Of a stretch of 64,000 nt of DNA, positions 21,879 to 33,600 are shown piece by piece. Every line of letters begins with the position of its first letter. The first letter of the stretch is position 1. Source of the stretch: Globisporangium splendens (Eukaryota > Oomycota > Peronosporomycetes > Pythiales > Pythiaceae); the NCBI GenBank assembly GCA_006386115.1, contig VFIW01000069.1, positions 1 through 64,000 of the forward strand. The letters run 5' to 3'. The position numbers and the translations under genes are program-made. The notes beneath the pieces were generated by a model. That model made no database searches. It saw nothing but the letters and a program-made list of their open reading frames with translations, and had not been told where the DNA came from.

Positions 21879-22432
21879 TACAGAGGTTGTGAAGACAAGA
21901 TTTGAAGAAGCCTACACCAAGCTGTGAATGCCAACCGGGAACGTGCGTACACAGGGAATGATCCCATCCGGCTCCTTGAAACGGCTCATGCAGAGTTATG
22001 CATGGGTGGTGGCAAGTTCCACCCGTCAAACCCCAAGCCTGACCCTATTGAGACTTACCCGAAGGTAGAGCGGAATATGCCAGTTCCTTGATTATGTCTC
22101 GGGTCCCAAGAAGCGCTTGTACACGACATTTACCCCAAGCTACACAACTTTCGGTTATTTCGACTTTCCCAAATTTTGATCCCACCAGGAATCGATCCAG
22201 CGACCTCCAGGATCCCAAGCCAAGTACAAACCACTGCACCACTATACACCCAAGAACACAAGGCGCAACTCTCCAACCTGGTCATAACGGTTTTGCATTT
22301 TGACTTGATTTCACTAAACTGGTCTAACCGAATAGTGTCCCTCACAGAAAAACTGCACATTTGCATATTCCACCCCTAGTATAGGTAGCGGAGAATAGGA
22401 AAGCACCCCCTAAGAGTGTAATGTAACTTTTT

Positions 22433-22450
22433 ATCTGGTAGCACTTTGCG
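22433..22450 (+). repeat. LINE target duplication, right copy
   Basis: Second copy of the 18-base sequence at 17968-17985. Element A's internal sequence resumes directly after it. Confidence 0.9.
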
Positions 22451-22840
22451 TCGGGGGGGGAGCGTGGCCGTTTCCAAGCGCTCAAGTTGCCGGCGTCGTC
22501 CAAGCCAGGCACCTCCGAGATTGTTATTCGAGCCGCTTTCTGAACGGGTGTTGCTTTAGTGACATAAATCCCGGAATCATTGTCGGTGCGTTGACCCTTT
22601 GGTGTTCTGTGGCAGTAACTCCTGTAGTGTTGAGCCAGTCGTGCTTTTGTGCGTAATTCTGTGGTCTGGTCTACCTCGGTTTCTCTAATAGTGACACGGT
22701 GTCTCGGGTTCGCCCTAACTGTCTGTGTTCTTTAGGGTGTTATTCCGTGGTGTCATCGTCAGGCGTGCCTAGGTGAAGCCCTCATTAGAGGATCAAGACT
22801 GTGATTGTGAACTCCCAGAGTTGGTAACCTCCCCAAATCG
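22451..22840 (+). other. Element A leader between primer-binding site and first frame
   Basis: Untranslated leader of element A with a G-run at 22453-22460. No gene is supported. Confidence 0.5.
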
Positions 22841-23191
22841 ATGCCCAAGAAGCCGCGCGTCAAGCAGGTCCCGATTCAAGGCAGCCTTACGTACTTAGGC
22901 GTGCCGAAACCTGCAGAAGCTGATAAAGCCCGTCAAGACCTCGTGAACTGTCTGACGAAGGCTTTCCGGATCTGTGAAGTGCTAGAGAAGCACGTGGACA
23001 AGTGTCCAGACAAGCTGAAGAAGAAACGCGCAAAGAAGGCTCTAATCCGGATCGCTCAAGGAATCATCGACGCATCCGACGGTATTGGCGAGTGTTTTCG
23101 CCGCGCGCTACGAGATCCGCCGGTATCGAGTACAGCTACTGGGAAGGCCAAGCTGCGTCCAAGTCAAGTTCCTCCGCCTAAGTTCGACTAA
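22841..23191 (+). CDS. Small basic protein ahead of gag in element A
   Basis: An intact 116-codon frame from ATG to TAA, placed between the primer-binding site and gag. The product is very basic. It starts KKPRVKQV, has a central KLKKKRAKKALIRIA run inside a predicted helical stretch with three cysteines (residues around 40-75 and 90), and ends in a Pro-rich tail. It is intact although gag and pol of the same element are broken. It resembles no gag, pol or accessory protein I know. It could be an extra nucleic-acid-binding protein of the element, the N-terminal part of a longer gag, or chance. Confidence 0.5.
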   Translation: MPKKPRVKQVPIQGSLTYLGVPKPAEADKARQDLVNCLTKAFRICEVLEKHVDKCPDKLKKKRAKKALIRIAQGIIDASDGIGECFRRALRDPPVSSTATGKAKLRPSQVPPPKFD

Positions 23192-23378
23192 AAATACACA
23201 ATTAAAAAATAAAAGAAACAAAAAAATAAATAAAAAAAAATAAAAGTATAGCTTCGTATTATACTGGTTTTTAAGATCCCATAAGATAGAATCTCGACTC
23301 CAGTCCCTGCCTGCCAAGTCAAGTGAAACCGGTTACGTAAAATACCGAGTGTGAAGTCAAGTCAAGAAAAGTACAAAG

Positions 23379-24932
23379 ATGAACGAACCAACGAATGCCC
23401 AGTTGTTGCAGAGTATGCTGGCAGTGCTAAACCAGCAAGCAGAGATGATCAAAGAATTCCAGCAAGTAAAACGGGAGTCAGAGATAAATTAGAGGGATGT
23501 AAATTACCGGTGTATAGTGGAGCATTACAAGAGTCGTTTCAGTTATATAAAGAGCAAGTCGGAGACTATTTAAAGGCGAGGAACATTGACAGACAGGATG
23601 CTAGCCTACAGCCACGCCTTTTGGCGATGTTGGGAGGGACCCTGCGGCAGGGAGCTGCCCAGTGGTTCATTGTGAAGAAGACAGAGATTGAGACGGTTGA
23701 CCAATTCTTCCTAGAACTAGGAAACGAATTTATTCCCGCCGATCTACAAGAGCGTTTGCGTGACCAGTTGGGTGAGCTATCCCAGGGTCAGAGTCGAGGT
23801 GTAAAAGGGCGCTGTTCACAACAGCCCCTCAAACACGGCACACACGCTTGTGCCAGAGGAAGCGATCTCCGACTTGGAGGGAGGAAGAAGACTTGAGTAC
23901 TTGGAGGAAAATTTGCAACTGAATTGAAAATGGTTATGGTTCCTGTCGCTACTTGCTAATGAACCCCAAGGGATCCTACACGTTTATAACTAAAACCTAA
24001 ACATACACAATAAAACCTATGAATCTGATATATAAAACCTTGGGTACACTGAGGTTGAACCTACGGGATCTTCTAGAAGCTTGAACTTCAAGTCTTGTTA
24101 AAATCCCTGCAAAGTGATTGGCTCGCACCACTCACTTCAGGTGGCAGAGACACGTCGGTCTCGTCGCCAGTCCAGTTTCCCAAGCAGGAACCATCACTCA
24201 GTACTTGATTAGTACATGGATGTCATTACTCTGTACTGACTAGTACATGAGAACAACATTCTGCACTGATCAGCACAGAGAACACTCGTGACGTCATCGA
24301 ATGACGTCACACGTGCATGTGGGGACTGTATTACCGTAATACCTTTTGTTATTTGTGTCTCCACAATGCACGCTGAAGGTGGTGTGTGACACACTAGATC
24401 TGTGGACAGATCCACCTTCATGTAATGGCTGGTTATGGCCCATTACACGAGGCCTTGACGACTACGTCAGTCGTTTTAGGCATGTTATCACACAAGTACA
24501 AGAGATGGTGAGCTCGACAAGATCATGTATTTTGTGCGAGGATTAGCTCCAGCGATCCGAACAGAGGTACGCTATCGCCGATGTTCTACGTTGTCGGAAG
24601 CCATCACTCTAGCGTTGGACTATGACCGTTCGCATCGTCGCTCTGCGGATGGAGGTCGGTCCCACTCAGAACCTAGATACAGGCGTTTCGACAATCGCCA
24701 ATACCGACTGAATGGTGCAAGTCCGATGGAAGTGGACAATGTCCGAGTCTTGGGTCGTGAAGAGTGTTTGCGTCAGCGCCTTTGCTTCAATTGCAATCGA
24801 CCTGGACATCCATCGAGCGTCAGAGTGTCGTGCGCCGCGCCAGCAGAGACAAGCGAGCACGCCGCAGACGACGCGCAACTCAAGATATCAGCGTCCGACA
24901 CAGCGAGCTCGTCGATCAAGTCCGATGGTTGA
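23379..24932 (+). pseudogene. Element A gag, broken
   Basis: Gag starts at the ATG at 23379, shifts frame near 23480, and has a retrotransposon gag core (YSGALQESFQLYKEQVGDYL, then AAQWF and FFLELGNEF). It is interrupted at 23799 by a reverse B-family solo LTR with its CGAGG duplication, resumes at 24453 (DDYVSRFRHVI), shifts again near 24520, and reaches a CCHC zinc knuckle (CFNCNRPGH near 24785) with a third frameshift near 24810. The copy is inactive. Order and spacing are normal for a chromovirus. Confidence 0.85.
23800..24447 (-). mobile_element. Solo LTR of the B family, reverse orientation
   Basis: 648 bases that are the reverse complement of the element B LTR, flanked by CGAGG (23795-23799 and 24448-24452). 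It lies inside gag of element A. It contains the paired CRE-like sites and the GTAC palindromes. Confidence 0.93.
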
Positions 24933-27900
24933 GCACAACCTGGCGACAGTGGATGAAGTGGATTATCCCATTGTGCTTGACAATGCGGAGCTAAACGCAG
25001 TGGGCATTGCGCGTAAGAGCAACCTGTTCATGGTGAACGGCCGTGTTGATGGTAATGATGTGCGCATTTTAATTGACAGCGGCGCCTCGACCAACCTGAT
25101 CCAGCGTGGGTTGGTGGAGAAAGTGCTGAATACAGCAGTGACCGAAGCGCAAGGATTCGACGGCAGAAGGACCAAGAAACAAGTGAACGAGGTGGAAGCA
25201 TCGTGCCAAGTACAATACAAGAAGTTTGAGGCAATGCAGTTTACGGAATGGGATCTACCCAACAGTCACGATGTCATCTTCGGTCAGCCATGGTTCGCCA
25301 AGCACAACCCGATCATTGATTGAAGAAAGCAGACGTTTGCATTACCGGAAGGCGCCTCTGTGCACGAGCGCAGCGGTAGTGAAATCTGCTCCAAGATCAA
25401 GAATGCAGAGTATGAAGAGTTGTTCGTCGTAAAGGTGTCCGCAGTTAACGACATTTCTCCAGTCGTCCCGCCAGAGTTGAAACCTGTCATTGATCGGTTC
25501 GCGGACTGTCTCCCGGAGTTACTTCCGGATGGCTTACCGCCAGAGCGTGCTGTGAACTTTGAGCTCCAGCCGAAGCCAGACGCAGTGCCAAGCTCGCGTC
25601 CGCCGTTTCGTCTGTCCAAGACAGAGCAAGGCGCGTTGGAAGAGTTCGTTCGCGACAATGTGAAGAAGGGATGGATTGAAATATCGAACTCCCCATGGAT
25701 CTCCAATATCTTCGGTGTTCCGAAAAAGGATCCCGCGACGGGTATGGCTGTGAAGCGCGCTGAATGGCTGCGCAGTGGCAACGCAAAGGTGCCGATACGC
25801 TGGGTCATCGACTATCGGTATGTCAACAGCCAGACGAAGATCCCCAAGATTCCTCTACCACACATAGAGGAACTCTTTGATCAGATGCTCGGTGCGACGG
25901 TATTCACGGTGATCGACCTCGCGCAAGGTTATCTCCAGATGCGCGTGAAGCCTGACAGTCGTCCTTACACGGCTTTTAGGTCGCAAAAGGAAACGTACCA
26001 ATGGTGTGTCGCTCCGATGGGATTAGCGGGTATGCCGGGAGTATGGTCTCGTCTTATGCGAGTACTCTTTGGTAAATTCAAGTTTGTTGTCGTGTATCTC
26101 GACGACATCTGTATCTTCTCCCGCTCGATGAAAGATCATGCGCAACATCTGGCGGTGGTCTGTGAAGTCCTCCGTCATGAGAAGTTGTACGCTCGCCTGT
26201 CCAAGTGCGAGTTCGGCAAGTCCAGTGTCCGTTTCCTCGGTCACACAGTCACGGCTGAAGGGATCCAAGTCGACGCAAAGAAGACAACCGCGATCGAGAA
26301 GTATCCTACTCCGACTACGCAGAAGACATTGTTGAGTTTTCTCGGTCTCGCCGGATACTATCGTCGGTTTATTTGCGACTTTGCGCGGATTGCGTTGCCG
26401 CTGCATAGGCTGATCAAGAAGGATGCAAAGTGGACATGGTCATCCGAACATGATCATGCCTTTCGTGCCTTGAAGTTGGCACTGCAACAGGCTCCGACGT
26501 TGCGTTTACCTGACTTTGACCGTCGGTTCACGGTAACAACGGATGCCTCGGGCTACTGCATGGGCGGTGTCTTGTCTCAAAAGATCGACGGGTTTGACGC
26601 TCCCATTACCTTCTATTCAAAGAAGTTTGGGCAGTATGAGGAAAAGTGGCCTGCTCATGAGAAAGAGCTGCTCGCAATCAAGTTTGCGTTGTCAAAGTGG
26701 CGACACTACCTTCATGGTCGTCAGTTCGACGTGTTTACGGACAATTCGGCTTGTCGGTGGATGCTACACCATCCGAAGGTGACTCCCAAGCTTGCGCGGA
26801 TGCTGGCGTTCTTCTCCCAGCTTGATTTTGTCCTGCACCACGTGAAAGGCAGTACCAATGTGGTGGCTGATGCCTTGTCTCGACCAGGACCGGAAGAAGT
26901 CAAGCAATCCGATGAGTTACCCGTAGTTTCGACTCCCGAAGCGCACACTTGCGATGATGCGTGTCACGCTCGGTCGCAGTCTATTTCTCGTCATGTGGTG
27001 TCCGCGGCATTTCTACGTCACTTGCCAGATTCGGATTGCTCCGTCTTTCTCTCCGCTGTGGACTTTCGGGGGGAGAGACGCGCCGTGGCAGTGCGGCAAG
27101 AGCAAGTCCACACCGTCGACACACAGTGGGCAAGTGTTCACTTGTCCGAAGCGACGAAGAAAGCCTTTCAAGCTGGCTATTCTCGCGGCCCAAGTTTTGC
27201 CGAAGTGTGGCAGAGTCGCGAAGGGAACGAGAAGTTCGAGAAGCGCAACGGTCTTCTATTCTTGCGAACGAAGCACCCGGTGTTGCGATTGTGTGTACCA
27301 AACTCGAGCAAGTTGGTCACAGATGTTATTCAAGAGTTTCGCGATGCTCCTGTGGCTGCTCATCCAGGAGTTCGTCGAACACAGCTAAAGGCGGCTCAAT
27401 GGTATTACTGGCCCGCCTTGGAAAAAGACATTCACGAGTATGTTGGCAGTTACCAGACTTGTGCACGATGGAAGTCGAACAATCGGAAGAAGATCGGCTT
27501 GATGATGCCAATTCCGACGCTCCAAGAATGCTGGGATGTTGTGTCGATGGATTTCATCACTGGACTTCCAGTGTCCGAAGGTTTTGATGCAATCTTTGTC
27601 ACGGTGGACAAGTTGTCGAAGCGTCCGAAGTACCATCCAACACACTCGACAGCAGACGCCGAAGGTACCACCAAGGTATTCTTCGAGGCAGTGGTTCGTC
27701 ACCACGGTTTGCCGAAGGTCATCATCAGTGACCGCGATCCCAAGTTCACGTCGGACTTTTGGAAGTCGCTGACCAAGCTCATGGGTATAAAGCTGAGCAT
27801 GACAACGTCTCATCGCGCGCAAGCAGACGGACAAACCGAGCGTCAGAACCTCGTGTTGGAAGATGCGCTGCGATGCGTGGTGTCATACCACGGAGACGAT

Positions 27901-28710
27901 TGGGTGAGCCACCTTGGAACGATCGAGTTTGCTCATGCACCTCTCGTTAATGAGTCGACCAAGTTCACACCGTTTGAGGTCGACACTGGAAGAAAGGTGC
28001 GCAACCTAATTGCCCAAGAGTTCGGCGTCGACGAAGGAAACTTCGAACCAGTAAATATAGCTGAGTTTGCCAAGAACTTTGCGGAGAAGCGCCAACAAGT
28101 TGTCAAGCTAGCCCAAGAGAACCTCAAGCAAGCTCAAGAGCGCCAGAAGAAATACTACGACAGGAAGAGTCGCGAAGTGGAATTTAACGCTGGCGATCTC
28201 GTTATGTTAGATACGAAGAATCTACCCTTGAAGACGGTCGCTCAAAGCACCTCTCTCCAAAAGGCGAAGTTGGCAGCGAAGAACGTTGGACCGTTTAAGA
28301 TCGACTCAATGGTGAACAAGAATGTGGCTCGATTGGTGTTGCCTCCAAACATGAAGCGCTTGCATCCAGCGTTCAATGTGGAGTTGCTTCGCCACTACGT
28401 TGAGAATCCAACCAAGTTCCATTCAAGACCAACTCCAAAGGCAGCCCCCGTGATCCTCGACGACGAGACTGGTGAGGCTCTGCACGTTGTGGAAGCATTA
28501 CTTCGCAGTAAAACCCACAACCGCCAACGAATGTGGTTGGTCAAGTGGCTCGGGTATCCTGCGCACGAGAGTACGTGGGAATACGAGAAGAACATCCCCC
28601 ATGTTTCGCATTGGAATCGACTCCTTCAAGAGTTTCAAGACTCCCAACGCGAAGTCAAGTCTGAGGGGATGTCACGTGTGCCTGACCTCGCACGCCAGGC
28701 ACGCGCGTAG
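24712..28710 (+). pseudogene. Element A pol: protease, RT, RNase H, integrase, chromodomain
   Basis: One frame carries an aspartic protease (DSGAST near 25076), then an in-frame TGA at 25321-25323 where a Trp codon is expected, then the rest of pol without further breaks. The reverse transcriptase has VIDLAQGYLQM and YLDDI (near 26095), RNase H begins at TTDASGYCMGG, and the integrase has the zinc-binding region and the DDE residues (MDFITG, ISDRDPKFTS, ADGQTERQN). A chromodomain near the C-terminus (MWLVKWLGYPAHESTWE) marks it as a chromovirus, a clade that often targets heterochromatin. The frame ends 41 bases inside the 3' LTR. One nonsense codon is the only visible lesion downstream of gag. 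Confidence 0.93.
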
Positions 28711-29108
28711 GATCGGCATGTGCCTGACTTCGCACGTGCCTAGCGTGCGGAGCGTCGTGGCATGTGTAACGTGTGCCTGACCTCGAGTCCGAGGTCAGGC
28801 TCTCATTCGTATGTAACACTAATATATACAGTTATATGGAACTAGTCAGATAAAAATACAAGTGCAGGCAGGACACCTGGATAGGAAGAAAAGTCGAATC
28901 AGTTGAAGAAAAGGATAGGCATGCATGCAGGGAGGCTTAGACGTAGCGCTAGTGAACTAAGTCCTCCATTCAATTCACTTTCCAATTTGCCATCAAGTTG
29001 CCACCTCCTCCTCCGAGTCCAAGCCATCGTCCCCTACTTTCATCCAATCAAGTTCCGACTTTCCGACTTTCGACCAATCAGATCTCAAGAAGACCTCAAA
29101 CCGTTACA
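28670..29108 (+). mobile_element. Element A 3' LTR
   Basis: 439 bases from TGTCACGTG to GTTACA, preceded by the purine tract CTGAGGGGA (28661-28669). It carries the same hairpin as the 5' copy and an additional 42-base segment. GTTCC follows. Confidence 0.93.
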
Positions 29109-29502
29109 GTTCCTGCTTGGGAAACTGGACTGGCGACGAGACCGACGTGTCTCTGCCACCTGGAGTGAGTGGTGCGAGCCAATCACTTTGCAGGGATTTT
29201 ATACAAGACTTGAAGTTCAAGCTTCTAGAAGATCCCGTAGGTTCAACCTCAGTGTACCCAAGGTTTTATATATCATATTCATAGGTTTTATTGTGCATGT
29301 TTATGTTTTAGTTATAAAAGCTGTAGGATCCCTTGGGGTTCATTAGCAAGTAGCGACAGGAACCATAACCTTTTCAATTCAGTTGCAAATTGTCCTCCAA
29401 GTACTCAAGTCTTCTTCCTCCCTCCAAGTCGGGAGATCGCTTCCTCTGGCACAAGCGTGTGTGCCGTGTTTGAGGGACTGTTTGGAACAGCGCCCTCTTA
29501 CA
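29109..29502 (+). mobile_element. Element B 5' LTR, second part
   Basis: It continues the LTR broken at 17571, starting with the duplicated GTTCC, and ends CTCTTACA. The full LTR matches the solo copy at 23800-24447 over its whole length. Confidence 0.9.
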
Positions 29503-29504
29503 CC

Positions 29505-29520
29505 TGGTAGCACCCCGAGC
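29505..29520 (+). promoter_or_regulatory. Element B primer-binding site
   Basis: TGGTAGCACCCCGAGC lies two bases after the LTR end. The first nine bases (TGGTAGCAC) equal those of the element A primer-binding site, so both may use related tRNA primers. Confidence 0.75.
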
Positions 29521-29621
29521 GGTCCTTCCAACGACCCAGTGAAGTGAAGAGGTTTGACGACGCGGCTTTAAGCACGTCGAGCATTCCTGTCCAAGACCCT
29601 GCGAGCATCCTTGTGTGGAAC

Positions 29622-30671
29622 ATGGATGCTACAGGAACCCCACTCGGTCCAGCAGTACCGGAAACTGTCGAGTTGACTATTGAGGGTTTCCATCATCTGT
29701 CTTCTCATGAGTGGATGGCGCTTGAGCGCATGCGAGATGTCATCGGAGAGGCTGCTGTGGTCAGTCTGCTTCGATCGGGGTCTCCGGAAGACCAGAAGAG
29801 CGCGGTGGTCAGCTTCATGCACCACGAGATCATGTCCTCCCGGAAGCAGGTCGAAACCCCTGTTTCCTCACTCAGGACGGTGCCACTGAAGCTTGACGTC
29901 TCTCCGTATCGCGGCGGAGAGAACGAACCTCTCTCACGATGGTTCGTCGAGTTGGATGCAGCCATCACTGCAAGGCAACTGCGACACCCTTCGCAGCAAG
30001 TGTTGCTCGCGATGTCCAACCTTGCGGGTCGTGCGAAGAGCTGGGCGTATGGCAAGCGTTTAGCCGATCTAAACTGCTTCCCCAGCTACGACCACTTCAA
30101 GACCGAACTCAAGAAGGCGTTTGAACCTCCACATAGTGAGTTCTGTGCGCGCGCCGAGTTCCTCAAGCTTCGTCAAGGCCGTTTCGACATTCACTCGTAT
30201 GCACAACGTGCTCGTTACTTGGTGTCGAGCATCGTTGACGAGCCGATTGACGTCCCGACGCAAGTCGTGACGTTCATGACGGGTCTGAACGATGGTCCGA
30301 TTCGGAACCAACTGTTCCGCGAGTATCCCAAGACGCTGGACGAAGCCATCGAACGTGCGATGCAAGAAGAGTTCAGCATCAAGCAAGTGAAGTTCCATGG
30401 GTTCGCGTCGAGACCAATGCGGCAATCGAATGTCGTGCATGATGGTCCCGAACCCATGGACATCTCGTACATTTCCACGCCTGGAAATGAGCGTCCTCGC
30501 AACGATGGGAAGTGTTTCCGTTGCGGGAAGCCGGGTCATATTGCTCGGAACTGCAAGGTATCTTTGCCGGGTCGGCAAACGACACAGGGTGCTCGTTCGA
30601 ACAACCACGATCGTTCTTACGGTCGTCGGTTCGAGCGGTCGCCTGGGCCAGAAAACGGGAATGGACAGTAG
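29622..30671 (+). CDS. Element B gag
   Basis: An intact 349-aa frame from the first in-frame ATG. A helical N-terminus is followed by the retrotransposon gag core (PLSRWFVELDAAI, then WAYGKRL, then FLKLRQGRFDIHSYAQR) and a CCHC zinc knuckle near the C-terminus (CFRCGKPGHIARNC). It forms the particle and binds the element RNA. Pol lies in the +1 frame and overlaps its end, so Gag-Pol would need a +1 frameshift or separate initiation. This is the best-preserved gene of the two Gypsy elements. Confidence 0.9.
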   Translation: MDATGTPLGPAVPETVELTIEGFHHLSSHEWMALERMRDVIGEAAVVSLLRSGSPEDQKSAVVSFMHHEIMSSRKQVETPVSSLRTVPLKLDVSPYRGGENEPLSRWFVELDAAITARQLRHPSQQVLLAMSNLAGRAKSWAYGKRLADLNCFPSYDHFKTELKKAFEPPHSEFCARAEFLKLRQGRFDIHSYAQRARYLVSSIVDEPIDVPTQVVTFMTGLNDGPIRNQLFREYPKTLDEAIERAMQEEFSIKQVKFHGFASRPMRQSNVVHDGPEPMDISYISTPGNERPRNDGKCFRCGKPGHIARNCKVSLPGRQTTQGARSNNHDRSYGRRFERSPGPENGNGQ

Positions 30672-33600
30672 GGCAGGGCCTCCTACTGGCCCGGAAAAGA
30701 CGACTGTGGACGTTGTGGAGACACAGGACTCTGGCCCCTGTGTGCATCAAGCACATGCAGTTTCCACTATGAGTGAGAAGAGTGTCAGTCAAACGTCAAG
30801 TTTGATCGTTCACAAAGTTCATGTAAACGGTATTGCAACGCCTCTACGAGCTTTGGTTGACACTGGTGCGTCGAACAACTTTGTTCGAAATGAAGTGATC
30901 GTCAGGCATGGTGTCTTCGTGCCTGATGCGAATGAAGAGAAGACAATGATCGTCCAGTTGGCAAATGGGTCAACTGTGAAGATGCCGAAGCGCGTGGTGC
31001 GCTTGGCAATCAAGTGTGAAGATTTCCGAGGTGAAGACGAGTTCATCTTACTCGACCTCGATGACAAGTTTGACATCATCCTGGGAATGCCGTGGTTGAA
31101 GCGTTATCAACCTAGCATTGACTGGATGAATATGAAGATCTCCGTTGATAAGTCACGAGATGTTGACTTGTGCTGCACAACAACGGATGAAGTAGTATGG
31201 GTGTACACATCTGTGGAAGAGATCCCAGATGGCCCTTGTGATATTGCGGTGTGCGATGGCCCCCCATGTTCACAAGTGGTACCCATTTTGAAGACGACAA
31301 ACGGAGGTGGAGCAGTCAGGCGACAGAAAAAGACTGTCTCCTTTGCCATCGACGACGAGAAGGTTCGCGATGGCGTTGACAAGAGTGAATGGAAGTGGAA
31401 CAAACACCCTTCCCAAGACAAGAAGACCAGCAAGAGAAGTTTTTCGTCAAGAGTTTTGAGTACCCCTGATCAAGGTGCAAGTGGTGATGACGAAGGGAGC
31501 GTCCAAGCACAAGACATTCCAAGCGAGTTTGCGAATATCGCGGTCTACAGTGAAGAAGGTGACGTGGATGTAATCCGTCACGTGAAGATTGAAAATCCTC
31601 CAAGTTCAGTCGAAGAGTTGATTTCCTTGCCACCGATGAGCAAGAAGACACTGGAGCGCAGCCTAGCGAGAGGCGATATTGCACAGGTGTGTGCGATCGT
31701 CGAAATGGTCGACGAAGGCTTCGTCAACACAGCATCAAGTGCGGATGCAGATGTGTTGGACGAAAAGACACGGAAGGAAAGGTTCGAGGAGCAGTCGTGG
31801 GACGCCCTCAAGAAGAACCCCCGTGTATGCGCTTGCCAGGGAATATGAAGACATTTTCCCTGACAAGGTGCCGGACGAATTGCCATTCGACAGAGGCATT
31901 CGTCATGAGATTGATGTACTTCCTGGCACGAAGTACTGCATCACAAGACAGTGGCCGTTGCCAAAGGAACAAGTTGAGGCAATCGACGAGTTCTTTGCAC
32001 AACGTGCTAAGGCTGGTCATGTGCGGGAGAGCAAGTCTCCGCATTGCAGCCCCACTTTCTGCGTGAAGAAGGCAACTGGAGGTTGGCGCATTGTTCACGC
32101 TTTCGACAAGCTGAACGACGCGACAATTCCAGCCCAGACTCCGGTTCCACGCAAGGACATGATCCTTGATGGAATGGTTGGCAGCACCGTCTTTAGTGCT
32201 ATCGATCTGAAAGATGAGTTCTATCAGATTCGAATGCGCGAAGACGATGTCCCACTAACCGCAGTGAGTACCCCGAGTGGTATGCTGTGGGAATTGTTAG
32301 TGATGCCACAGGGACTGAAGAATGCTCCTGCGACCTTCAATCGAATGGTCACGAACGTTCTTCGTCCTCTGTGAACATTTGCACCAAGTTACTTTGACGA
32401 TATCTTCGTTCATAGTAAGACCACGAATGGGAAGTCTGATGTCGATGTTCATCTCGATCATCTTCGTCAAGTTTTCCAGGTCATGCGTGAGAACAAACTC
32501 TACGCAAACTTGAAGAAGTGCATGTTCTTCTCCCCCGAGATCCCTTTTCTCGGTTGTTTTGTGGGCAAGAGCGGTGTTCGAGTCGATCCGGAGAAGGTCA
32601 AAGCTATTGACGATTGGCCAGTGCCAAAGAACGTCAAGCAGCTACGACAATGGTTGGGTTTAGCCAACTACTTGCACAAGTACACGCGCAATTATGCAGC
32701 GTTGGTGCAACCCCTCACACAGCTCTTGAAGAAAGACGTTGAGTGGAAGTGGTCGAAAGACCATGAGACGGCATTCGAAGAAGTCAAGAGAGGTCTTCGA
32801 GAAGCTCCCGTGTTGGCTCTGCCAAACCACGACAAGCCGTTCCACGTCGTCTGCGATGCGAGCGACTATGCCATCGGTTGCGCATTGATGCAACACGATG
32901 ATGAGGGTCATGAGCGAGTTGTGTCGTATCAGCCACGACAACTCCGACCCGCAGAACGGAACTACCCAGTTCATGACAAGGAACTTCTGGCGATGAAGTA
33001 TTCTTTGGTCAAGTTCCGTGTGTATCTGCTTGGCGAGGAACGCTTTGCTATCTACACTGATCACGCATCTCTGCGTACGGCAGTAAAGACTCCTCATTTG
33101 TCGCAAAGAATGGCGAGATGGTTCTCCTTCTTTGCAGAGTACAACTTTGTTGTACACTACAAACCAGGCAAGACGAACATCTTAGCCGATGCGCTGTCAA
33201 GACGTCCGGATTACGATCCGAAGACCAAGAGTGAAGACACGGACGGAGCGTGTCGACTCTGTGAAGATGTTCAAGCGATCGCGGTGCGAGCTGCGACTAC
33301 AGTGCGAGAAGAGATTGTCGAAGGGTACAAGTCTGGCGAAACATGTCAGGATTTGCTGAAGTACTTCAAGGACCCTTCGGACAAAGCGCTGCAAGGTCTT
33401 CCGTTGCGCACAAGATCGCGAGTTCACCACTTCCGAGTACACAATGGGCTGTTGTACTATGCGATCGAACAAGGGGATACAGCAAGGGTTGTTGTTCCCA
33501 ACGACGAAGGTCTGCGTCATCGACTCTTGTATGAGTACCATGACAGTCCTTCGGGTGGCCACCTCGGACGTGAGAAAACGTTTCTCAGTCTTTCCCGGGA

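Larger units (their letters stand above)
17986..22432 (+). mobile_element. LINE-1: 5'-truncated L1-like retrotransposon
   Basis: The element lies between 18-bp target duplications, is truncated within the last part of its endonuclease domain, and ends in a short T-rich tail, as expected for target-primed reverse transcription. It is interrupted by a solo LTR at 19192-19726. Without that insert it is about 3.9 kb. Confidence 0.9.

Noticed and set aside
30397..30671. Gag and pol of element B being separate intact genes with independent starts
   Set aside because: No ATG with good context precedes the protease in its frame after gag. The overlap fits a +1 frameshift design or decay better.
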